From Morchella semilibera (taxonomy: Eukaryota > Ascomycota > Pezizomycetes > Pezizales > Morchellaceae), in contig WBVU01000010.1 of NCBI GenBank assembly GCA_009192285.1, positions 310,001 through 374,000 on the forward strand: DNA of 64,000 nt. Reading direction: 5' to 3'. The translations under genes were made by a program, and so were the position numbers. Shown here in pieces: positions 22,867 through 33,015 of the stretch (the first letter of the stretch is position 1; each line of letters begins with the position of its first letter). The notes below the pieces were generated by a model. It had not been told where the DNA came from, ran no database searches, and saw only the letters and a list, made by a program, of their open reading frames with translations.

Positions 22867-23770
22867 ATGATCTCCCGCAGGCTACTGACCCGGTTTACAT
22901 CCACGATGACTACCCCACCTATACGCCGGCGCTTCGCGCCCCTCAACCCCTCCCTTAGCGCCAGCTCTACAGCGCCGAAACTCGCAGGTGTAGTTTTCGA
23001 CGTTGATGGCACTTTGTGGTTCGTGCATATGTACTCGACTTTTACCCCCATTAATCTGATGGGAAGAATGTAGTGAGCCACAGACATGGATGTTCGCAAA
23101 GATGCGTGCCGCCCTCGGGATCGCAAAGACCGTGGATATACTAGATCATGTATACACGCTCGCCCCTGGCATCCAGAACGCCGCGATGGAATCAATTCGT
23201 GACGTGGAGCGCGATGCGATGACGAAAATGATACCGCAGAGGGGTCTGCTGCCGCTCATGGAGTATTTGGAGAAGCGGGGGGTGCAGAAGGGAATCTGCA
23301 CCCGGAACTTTGAGTCCGTTTCCATAGAATCCATCCTCATAGCTGGGCTAGCTGACACATGTGTAAATGTATAGAACACCGGTCAACTTCCTGATCGAGA
23401 ATTTCTGCCAGGGAAAAATTTTTGCACCTATCGTGACACGAGAGTTTAGGCCGCCGAAGCCGGATCCGGCGGGGATCTTGCATATTGCAGGACAGTGGGG
23501 GCTGGGGGACGGTGGGAGGCTGATTATGGTTGGGGATAGTATCGATGATATGGCGGCTGGGAGAAGAGCTGGCGCGGCGACAGTTCTGTTGAAGAATGAT
23601 GTTAACGGGGAACTAGCGGAAAGTGAGATGACTGACTGTGTGATTGAGAGGTAAGTTCGTAGTTCATATTCTGAGAGTGGCGCGCAAGTAAATTAACAGT
23701 GTGTAGACTCGATGAGCTGATTGAGATACTGGATAATGGGTTTGTTGAAAGAGATAGAAGTAATCCCTGA
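22867..23770 (+). CDS. HAD-superfamily hydrolase
   Basis: Exons 22867-23018, 23074-23313, 23375-23650 and 23707-23770 join to 243 aa. HAD enzymes use a nucleophilic Asp, mostly to remove phosphate from small metabolites. The motif I block VVFDVDGTLC (Asp45 nucleophile, Asp47 acid/base) is complete only after splicing intron 1. GICTRNFETP supplies the motif II Thr region, EFRPPKPDPAG the motif III Lys, and VGDSIDDMAAG the motif IV acidic pair. The Arg-rich, acid-free first 23 residues (MISRRLLTRF..) could be a mitochondrial targeting sequence, or translation may start at the internal ATG giving MTTPPIRRRF. Intron 2 has an unusual GTCCGT donor and intron 1 GTTCGT. The substrate cannot be inferred. 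Confidence 0.82.
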
Positions 23771-24243
23771 CTTCGTGAAGACCAAGGTTTGCTTGCGAGG
23801 TGAAATCCTCTAACTTGCTGCCAAACCCCCCGGAGTCCATGTTTCGTAGCTATGGCCCGGTAATCAATAAAATAGATTTTGCTTCAATAACATTCTATAT
23901 AAGCTCATTAGTCCAGTATCGGCAAAAGAAAAAAAAAAGTCTAGTATCAGATTTTTCTATATTCACCAATTTCTTGCATTATTAGTATCAACCCAATTGA
24001 GAAACCCACTAATATTAATACCCCTGCTACTAACCTAAGCCGTATGTTGATAATGGCGGCCCGTACTCATCCCCTCCGGTGTACTTAGCATATAGAGTAG
24101 TGTGTAGGCTCAACGTTGTTTAATATCTAAGCGCGCTATTAGACTTCAATATGACATATTCCTAGTGCTTAAGGCCTACATGTAGTTAACCCTCTGACAG
24201 CCATTCTTCAAAAATGTCAGTTGACTGCATGTACCCAGAGTGT

Positions 24244-24448
24244 CGGAAAGTGATGCACATTCGGTGGTTTCATGGCCCCACGGAAATTAATTTCTACACA
24301 AGGCTATTTCAAGGTAAATATGAGTATGTTCTTCATCAAGTATATGCTTAGTGCTTAGGTATGGTAGAGAGGTTCTGTACAATTGTATTGTATATTGTGA
24401 TAAAGCATTTGGGCGTTGTCTGTGTAGTCAAACATGCATCACTTTCCG
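24244..24448. repeat. 14-bp perfect inverted repeat pair, candidate MITE ends
   Basis: CGGAAAGTGATGCA (24244-24257) and its exact complement (24435-24448) bracket 177 bp with no coding frame. The repeats do not extend further and no target duplication is obvious. Confidence 0.45.
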
Positions 24449-24999
24449 TAGGAACGACATGTAAACATAGGGACAAGTCTATGCCAAGCCCGCTACACTT
24501 CCGGCCTCACCTCATCTTCTCTTCCCCTCCTCGCTCCCAATCTTCTCTTCCCTTCTATGCTCGGGCTCGTAATTCTCTATACAAGCAACTATAGGCTCCC
24601 ATCATCGGATCTGGGCTAACAAACGCCTTTTGGTTGAGGGAAGTCTCAAACCCATTAACACCTAGGAGTCTCTGATTGTTCCGAAGAATTTAGGGGGTCG
24701 AAGAGCGACTAGAGAGGCTCCAGGATTGGTGAGCGGCTCTTTGGACGCTATTCAGGGAAATACATGAGATATTCAACGGGCAAGTTGTGAGTTAATCCTG
24801 GTCTCTCTCGTGCTGTGTTCTGTGGGATCATCATACATGTCCATCTCCCCTAACTTTGGTGTTAAAGGAACTCAATAGAGGGTGCTCTTAAGGGCTTTAT
24901 CAGCCGTCACGCTCCGGAACGCATGAATTATAATCCCACTCTCAGGCTACTCTCAGGCTACTCCACAATTACAGAAACCAGCAGACAGATGCATTTTAG

Positions 25000-25017
25000 T
25001 CACAGTATATCACTCGG
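25000..25017 (+). promoter_or_regulatory. Bipartite motif site 5 (TCACA-N4-ATCACTCGG)
   Basis: It lies 158 bp beyond the aldo/keto reductase stop, next to the tandem ACTCTCAGGCT duplication. First half-site degenerate, spacer GTAT. Confidence 0.5.
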
Positions 25018-25174
25018 GTACCTTGATTTTTTCCTTTTGTTTAATTATACTTCATACATGCATGACACCCGTAGGTTATGGCAACTGATTAGAGATTTAG
25101 ATTCAACTAAAGATCTATCATTTCTAGTACATTCATATGACCAACGCCCCCCCTGCCCCACAGCCCCCACACCC

Positions 25175-26418
25175 TTAGTTTAGCGGGGCTGAGTCTCCAT
25201 AGTCCATATTGTTCATCACCCCAGCTGCCCTGTCACCGGCGGGCTCGCAGTTTTCGCAGTACTCTCTGATCTTCTTGGACTCCTCGAGTGTCAACTTCAC
25301 ATCAATGGCATCGATGTTCTCCTGGAGGTATTTTGCCTTCTTTGTTCTATCCAAAGTGTTAGCTAACAAGCAAAACAAACCCTCAAATGACACTCAAGGA
25401 CCTACCCTGGCAATGGAATGAAATCGGGCCCCTGTGCTAAGATCCACGCTAAAGTCGCTTGCCCCGGCGTGATCCCCTTCTTCTCTGCAATTTCCGTCAC
25501 TTTGTCTACCAGCTCCAAATTCTTGCCAAAGTTCTCTTCGCTAAACCTAGGGTAAAACTGCCTGCAATCCATTGGTTCGAACTGGTCTCTACTCCTGATT
25601 TGCCCCGTCATCATACCCCTTCCCAGGGGACTATAGCATACCACTGCCACACCAAGCTCACGGCAAGCCCTCAGGAGGTCCACATCTGGCCTCTCGATAT
25701 CGAGCGCGAAGGGGCTATACTCGACCTGTACGCATGAAATGGGGTGCACGGCGTAGGCACGGCGGAGAGTATCAGCGGAACACTCGGATAGTCCGAGATA
25801 CTTTATTTTTCCGGCATCAACGAGCTCAGCCATTGCGCCGACGGTGTGCTCAATTGGGGTGGAGGAGTCGATGCGGTGGACGTAGTAGAGATCCACGTAG
25901 GGTACGCCGAGTTTGGACAATGAAGCGTTGATAGCCTCGTGAACGTATTCAGGCTTTCCGTTAGCAGACATGGAAAAGGTTCCTGGGGCTAGTTGGATCT
26001 ATATATCCAATTCGCACTATAAGTAAGAATACAGAGATACAGGTGTAAGGCAGGGTGACATACGCCAAATTTGGTGGCGAGAAAGATGTCGTCTCGTTTT
26101 CCGGGACGAGTCGCAAACCATTTGCCGATGAGGGCTTCGTTGTCGCCATAAATGTCGGAGGTGTCCCAGAAAGTCTCGCCTTTTTCATAGGCATAATCGA
26201 GGAACTTGAGGCGCTCCTCTTCGCTATCGACTGATCCGTATGCAATGGAGAGACCCTGGATTTCGAGGTAGTATCAGCAACAATACTGTTGTATGTTTAG
26301 GGAGTTCTAGTGTTTAGGGAGTTCTAGTCCGGCTACGAACCATGAGACCCAAACCAATTGCAGTGACCTGGGGCCCGTTCTTTCCTAGCTGGCGGGTGGG
26401 AAGCTTTGCTGGTGCCAT
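25175..26418 (-). CDS. Aldo/keto reductase
   Basis: Exons 26418-26341, 26255-26064, 25998-25406 and 25346-25175 give 344 aa from the ATG at 26418. NADPH-dependent reductase of aldehydes and ketones with a TIM-barrel fold. The catalytic tetrad is visible: Asp57 and Tyr62 in DTSDIYG, Lys88 in LATKFG, and His131 in YYVHRID. The start MAPAKLPTRQLG and GLGLMGLS, plus later CVQVEYSPF and YSPLGRG, place it in the class near yeast Ypr127/plant auxin-induced and fungal pyridoxal-reductase-like AKRs. Intron 2 uses an acceptor ending ATATATAG, which restores frame with IQLAPGTFSM; a nearer CCAG acceptor would break it. Intron 1 holds a perfect 17-bp tandem duplication (26294-26327). The physiological substrate is unknown. 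Confidence 0.9.
26294..26327. repeat. Tandem duplication of 17 bp in an intron
   Basis: Two back-to-back copies of TGTTTAGGGAGTTCTAG lie inside intron 1 of the aldo/keto reductase. Confidence 0.7.
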
Positions 26419-26949
26419 TTTGAACTGGTGTTGATAAAGGGTAGTAGGGTACTGATGTGATAGTAGTATAGTAATTTAATGTGAGTTTGTTTGATATTCC
26501 GTCTCACTGCGCTCCCTTCGCCTCCCTTTATACTTTTAAGTTTTCTGATCTCTAGTTTCTATTTAACTTTCGGAGTCTTCTTTTCTCTTCTCTAGAGATA
26601 AATCCGGCCATTAAATCCGAGCTTCTAACTCCATACCTACCGGTGGAATTCTCATACGAGTATTAGCCCACAAGAATGTTTACCTCATCCACCCCCTTGT
26701 CGATTGGACAAGTCCAGTTTAGCCCACACGGAATTCCGTATTAGCAGCATCACTATCAATCACTCGCTCCACGGATAAGATTATGTAGTTGGATCTGCCG
26801 AAGGATAAGGTTAGAGGAGAGGTGAGACAACGGAGCACGGATGATAGCTGAGCCGACGGAGGGTAGTTTGTCCACCCTGAGCCTGTAGGCGGCTCGGCAT
26901 GCCATGGGTATGCTTTCGGATAAGATTGGCCGACAGTCACGTGAGATTG

Positions 26950-26967
26950 TCATGAGTTATCACTCGG
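26950..26967 (+). promoter_or_regulatory. Bipartite motif site 6 (TCATG-N4-ATCACTCGG)
   Basis: Perfect consensus, spacer AGTT. It is 532 bp upstream of the aldo/keto reductase start, with a looser copy 200 bp closer (26750-26767). Confidence 0.55.
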
Positions 26968-28977
26968 TTGAGAACTACCAAATAACTCCCCCAGCATATA
27001 CGATATACCTGACTGACAATGCAATGTGAGACATTCCGGGCTTGCCTTTCCCTGCGAACTGAGGCATTGTCATACATCTGCCAGCGAATGTATGCTTAGC
27101 CCGCCTTAGAGCCATCCAAGACGGCTTGAAGCCCCGCTCTGGTGGAACTCTGTTCTGAGAAAATGTGTTGTGTTTGGTGACCCATTTTGCGGGCCAGAAA
27201 ACGACGTTAGCTCCATGAAAATGGAGGTTTCCAATAAACAACTTGGATCTACTTTTTTGCTTAAAACTCCGCCCCGAAATTTCTCCGTTCCCCACCCACT
27301 AACGGAGGATTATCGAGACGCTGTTTTCTACGAGGCCAGCTCCCAAACGGCCCTTACTTAATTTAATTATTGCCATGCGCCTCTAGAGCTACAGCTTGTA
27401 GCCCGCGGGAGACCAGCACCCAGATTTTAGGTTATGCCATCAGCTCGCCTCTGAGTTTAAGGCTGCATGGATAAGCTAGCTAGTAGATGGAATGGATATT
27501 TTATGAACTGGGCTCGATATTAGTGCTTATAATATCCGGGTTAGCCTTGGCTTAGAGAGGGCCAAATATACCATGGTTCTCTGCAACATTAAGGAATATT
27601 CCCATCATAATCGGACTCAGACACTATTCTATCCCACGTATCTGGTGTCGTTGATTATTTTTATGACTCTTATATATATGTGCTGTATCCCCGTCGGTAT
27701 ATGTCTTGGCGAATATATAACCGATTCCTGAATGGTATAGTAATGTTCCTTGTTGTGGCCGAGAGAGCCCCTACCCCCTAAGATATGCTATATAGCATAA
27801 AGTTGTGTAGACTACTTCCTACAAGGGTAATCGCTTTGTAAGGGTAACACTTTTTCACCCTTTTGCTTTTGGTTTTTACGACTCAGTAGTACTCCTGACA
27901 CAAGGGTCGGGAGGCGGCCCCCGTGCAACTATTAACAACCTTCCGCTGCATTGGCATTAACGTAGTAGTCGAAATTCGGTCTTGGTGCCTGACCTGCCCC
28001 ATCATATCCCACTGTTTGTTTCGCCCATGAAGAAACTGGAAATGAGCACTGCACAGCTAGCTATGAGCTTCTCCTTCTCCTAGTCTACCCCCACTTTTGC
28101 TTCTACCCGGGCGAGCAAAAACGGAGGCACCCCTCCCCCCCCCCCCACTTCGCCTTGCTACTTTCCTAGGGCAGAGCGAGTGAGTCTTTCCTTCGTAGGA
28201 AGCTAGCTCACATCAGCACTGCGCGCCTCTTACCTCTCCTTTGCGGGAGTTCCGGGCTGTGTTGGACCTCTAAGGCTTCTTCTAGGGGTTCTACGCAGGA
28301 AGACCCGAAATTCTCTCTTAGTCTCTGAGCTTATCCCAAAAGACTGATCGAGATCTCAATATTCAATTCTCCCTTAGGCCCCGCTCAACTTCTGGAACCG
28401 GTCCGATGGGCTGAATGGAATATTGAAGTACAGACCCCCCCCTCCCCCCCAATTCCCCAGTTATCCTGGGGATTCAATGTGGTATTTTGCCCTCCCTCTC
28501 TCTAAAGAAAGTAACTGACAGTTGTAGGGGTTGAATTGAACCTGGTACGCCTCCTCGGCCAAGAAAACTCTTCTGCACAACGGCTAAGTATTTTTGTCGC
28601 AGATCAATATCCAGCTTTGATTGCAAAATAACTTCTTTGTGGAGATTCTCTGAGGGTTAGAGGAGGCCATTAGATATAGATATCCATAAGGGTGAGTATT
28701 AGGGAGGAAGAAACGTAGGTTGATGCATGGGGTTGGACGGAGAGGTAGCGTAAGAAACCCTAACCCTGTATGACTCAGCTGGAGCTTCCCCATACGATCA
28801 GTTAGAGTTCGGGGGGTTAACATTAATTCGATTGGCATATTTGGGGCTCCTGGCGTAAATAAATCCGACGTTTAGCATAAATATCCTCAAACACACCGCA
28901 ATCACCTCACAATCCGTGGTCTTACCTTGTAGGTCAATGACCGAAATGCTGCCTCTTGGCAGTGGTCCTAGAATTAC

Positions 28978-29092
28978 CTTTAGTGCCCGTTTGGCAACTA
29001 GAAAAAAATCAAGGCCTACCAAAAAGATCGTTGAAACGGGGTCTGCAGTGGTGAAAACCCCGTTTGGCCTGTTGCCAAACTGGCCCCCTTAA
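28978..29092. mobile_element. MITE-like inverted-repeat unit
   Basis: GTTTGGCAAC near the left end (28989-28998) is complementary to GTTGCCAAAC near the right end (29071-29080), with G/C-rich sequence outside on both sides (GTGCCC and GGCCCC). A nested stem AAACGGGGT / ACCCCGTTT occurs at about 29034-29065. It is non-coding and about 115 bp long. Confidence 0.4.
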
Positions 29093-31747
29093 CCGTTCCC
29101 ACTCCGAAATGTTATTTTGGGGAATCCACTACGTTTGTTGTGGGCAGCTAGGCTTCAAAACTGCGCCGCATGCGCAGCTTAATTAACCCGGTTGTAGCCC
29201 CATGCCCAGACTACTTGTGATTTTTTTTTTTTTCATAACTACATAAGTGTGTAGAAGAGGGGCTTGTTTCTTTATTGATTTCGATCGTCAGGGTTCATAC
29301 ACAATTAATGGGCACTTTTTTTGTGGTTCTCCTCTAGACAAAATTGCAACACCCCTGTGCACGTGTAGAGTAGGTACTCCTTGGCAAGTAAAATGCCTGG
29401 GCTGATCTTATAGTGAAGAAACGCGGGTTGGACTGGTGGTCTAGCGCACAAAAATTCGGTCCTGAGGGATATATGGACTCCTAGGGCTTGAACCATAACC
29501 TATATCATTTTTATAGTAGATGGGCGACTTCCCCTCACCACCAGCACCTACCAACCACACCACGTACATATGTACTTCAAGACCGTATCTGCGTCTACTT
29601 TATCAGCTGTCAACACGGCGCAGCGGGCACTAGCTTGCAATTGACATACATACATACACCCCCGGCCTACTTCCCGGCCAACAATTACATACACGCGTCT
29701 CAGCAAGGTAAGTAATTGGTTTAAACACTCGAGAATAGCAACGGTTCATAAATCTCATCACGATCCAACGTCACTGCCCCTCCCTCTGGCCTACACTCCA
29801 TCCACGAGACCGCAACAGGCACTCCAAACGTACCACGCACCCCCTCCCCGCCAGACATATATACTACATGTAAGTACCTACAGATTCGAGCCAGAACGTG
29901 GTGCCCATCTCTTCATCTCATTGGCTACATGTACTAGCTTACCAACAGACCAAATGTAATATTGCAACTCTCAACCCTAACCTTGTGTCACCCTTTCCTA
30001 GGACCAATGATTTCTCCGCCTGGTCCATGTGGTAGTACAAGAATAGTATCCACGACTTTAGAGCTACATGTAGGCAGTTACCACTTTTTTACTATCCAGT
30101 TCCATTCAAGGCCGCGCCAACCGGGCATTGACGAAGTAACATATCCGTTGTCTGTGGCCCATCATTCTGGGAAATGGTTAATAGTACTAGCCCTAGCCCA
30201 AGGACTAGTATTTACCCACCAAAGCTACTCCCCTCGGGCCATATATAGATGTTTCTGGACTGTCCTGGAAACATCCGACGTTTATATGTAGGTCCCCCGT
30301 ATACCTGTCTACTAGTAGCCCACTCTAAAGGCCTCCAAGGCCTTTTAATTAACTGGGGCACATAAAGAAAAGAGAGTACCTACATACCCAGAGAGCTACA
30401 CCAATTGCACCAGGCCCCATCAGCCACGCGCCTACAAACAAAACAAGTCAAAATCTACTCTAGCCCCTCGAGTAAGATGAAAAAGCACACAGGCCCAGCT
30501 GGCCACCCAAGCAGGCCAATGAACCCCCAATTTAAGGCCTCCAACTAGTCCGTACCGACTTAGCTCCCTATTTCCAGAGTTCGAGAGTTCCTGTTACGTG
30601 ATATAGACAAGGACCCCTGCTCTTGGTCCGCGGGCCCTAACCACATGAGCCTACCGGGCATGAAGTACGAGTGCCCTTACATGTTTAGCTTCTGGACGAC
30701 TGGAACTTGAGTCAATGTTGACAGGGCCGTAGTACATACCAGGCGCACAGTGGCGGGAGGCACTCCGGGGACTGTGCTGTGGTGCCGAAACCCTAGCCCT
30801 GATTGGAATTTGGGAACTAATCAACCCCCTTCTTTTGTTGGAAGAACCGCGGTAGCGGATTTAGGTGGTAACGGGTCGAGCGGCCCAAGTGGCTTTCTAG
30901 ACGATATGATCGTACGGCCGGGTTGAATCCGCCTCTGGGAAGTACGGTGACTGGTTTAGGGGGGGGTTGTTGCTGTTCAGACACTACAATAAAAGAGTAT
31001 ATATGCGGTCAAAGACCGCCGCGCCAGTCGGCCGCTATTACCGTTACCCAGCATGCAATGCCCAAGATACTGGTACACTGAATATTGTAGTAGACCCACT
31101 TTAGTAAGTTCTGTCCTATAAAGCCCTCCCTGAGATATCCTCAGTTATCCATATATTACGAGCGGCCTAGCCTAGGCTTTGTACGTGACCTGAGTATATC
31201 AGGCCCAAACAATTAGAAGGATGTGCCCCACGCGGCCGGAACCAGTTTAAAGCGCAGCCCAGTATCTTGGTAGGTCACCGCTGAAAGGACCGGAACCAGC
31301 ACGACCTCTCCCCCCATCCTACCCAATCAAAACACTCCCCAATACCTGTCGGTGACCACGAGTGATCTGCTATGACCATGTTTCCACCAGTAACGGGTGT
31401 GTCATGTGACGGCATGCGGACCGGACCAGAGTGCCAAAAGCGATCAGTTTCTACTATCAGAAGCCAGCCAGCAAGCAAGCAACCCAAAGTGCTGAACTCT
31501 CGAACCCTCTAACTGACCCACTGGCCGTGATCGGCGTGGCAGAGCACGAAGCAAGGGGTTCATTTTTGGTTTCTGCCCCACAATGCATCCATCGTCAGTC
31601 ATTGTCATCACCCAAATAACCACCCCGCGATCCAGAGATGATGAGTCCATCCGTCACCATCCCCAAACCTTCGCGATCTCGAAAACGGCCGAATCCCATG
31701 ACTACTTACCTATCTGGCCACCCTCCATCTTTCTGCCCTGTCCCACT

Positions 31748-31789
31748 CCTTGCCTTGCCTGCCTTGCCTTGCCTTGCCTTGCCTTGCCT
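31748..31789. repeat. CCTTG-type microsatellite
   Basis: Near-perfect pentanucleotide repeats of CCTTG/TTGCC, with one interrupted unit near 31757. Confidence 0.75.
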
Positions 31790-33015
31790 CTCGCTAGCTA
31801 GAGGAAGCTCATGAGTGGGAACATAACATAGGGAAGGAAACACACATCTTCCAGCCTCTTAATTGACGATGTGAGCCTAAAATGATTTGTCGCATAAACG
31901 GATTCCAAACCGCGTTTTGGCGGATCCGATACGCTGGGCAGGGTCTCATATTATCAATGGAATCGGACCCCATACTGGCTCTCGCTCGTTCGTTCGTCCG
32001 TATGTATCCGGCCGCCCCAATAGTATACTACCGCTACCGGCTCGGTTGACAGTGTGTGCGACATAATGTGAAGTTCTTTCGTAACAAGTGCAAAAACGAC
32101 AACGACCTGTAGCTATGTGCGTCTTGAGTAGGTACTCTATATCAACGGAATCACCAAAGTAATTATGCATATTGCCTGATATCTTCGACTCATCGGTTTC
32201 CCTATTGCGCGCAAATCATTACTGATCATTGACCCCGCACTGACTGCACGCTCTCTAAGGGGACCAGACGCGGCCCATCAAGAATCCTATCGATTCGCCG
32301 CATCAAGGGGTCACGCCAGCATTATTCTCATCTAAAGATTATTTGTTTTTTTTGTCCGCTCCCCCTTCACTTCATGGCCGCGGGTGTACCCAACACTCCA
32401 TTCCAAAGTACCTATACTTTTGACTCTGTTCTGTTCCAGTACGTCAAATCTCCCTCACTTGCGGCAGCACAGAACCCAAAACCCAAAACCCCGCCTGTAG
32501 GCACTCTAAACCACGCCATGCTCTCTAGCTCAGCAGTACCACCATTTCACACCTTGCAAGCCTCTCGTCCCGCAGTTTCAAACCTCGCCAATTCCCGCCC
32601 TTCCGCTGCTCAGCAGGCTGCAGGCGCATTTAAGCTTTTTTTCCCCCGGCCTTCGGGTCGAATCGGAAGCCCAACCCAAACCCAAACCGGGCTGCTGGGA
32701 CACCTGCAGGCTTGCCCTCGTCTGATTGGCAGTGCGGAATCCCTGGGCTGCCTCGGTAACACGACGTTACAAGAAAGTGTGGCGTATTGAGAGGCCACAC
32801 AACCCACCACAACAAACACATGCGGCTGCCCTGAAACGAGAAAGAGGCAGATCTGTGATCTTAACCTACCCTGTCGTAAAGGTCGGTCTTCCGGATACCG
32901 TTGTCTCTTACCGAAAGACCTCAAATAACCTGCTAATAGTTACATCTACAACCTCCTCACAAAAACCACCTTACGCATATACCCAATCCCCCTCCCAACC
33001 CACCAAATCACCAAT

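Larger units (their letters stand above)
23771..25174. other. Convergent intergenic region (HAD / aldo-keto reductase)
   Basis: It contains a 14-bp perfect inverted-repeat pair spanning 24244-24448, one TACATGTA (24177), a tandem 11-bp duplication (ACTCTCAGGCT at 24938-24959) and one perfect bipartite motif. No gene seen. Confidence 0.45.
26419..33015. other. 6.6-kb gene-poor block
   Basis: No family resemblance on either strand. Contents: a perfect bipartite motif (26950) plus two variants (26750 plus strand, 31358 minus strand), a MITE-like inverted-repeat unit (28978-29092), three TACATGTA copies (29865, 29926, 30065), four GTAGGTAC/GTACCTAC copies, a C-rich tract at about 28131-28150 and a CCTTG microsatellite at 31748-31789. 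An ATG-started 138-codon frame at 32374-32790 is Pro/Ser/Ala-rich and probably chance. The last few hundred bases are likely the aldehyde dehydrogenase promoter. Confidence 0.5.

Noticed and set aside
29221-29234. T-run near 29222 as a terminator or retrotransposon tail
   Set aside because: No element boundary, target duplication or coding remnant is found next to it.
32374-32790. ATG-started 138-codon frame upstream of the aldehyde dehydrogenase
   Set aside because: Composition is Pro/Ala/Ser-rich without any domain, and it overlaps the likely promoter of the next gene. Best explained as chance.
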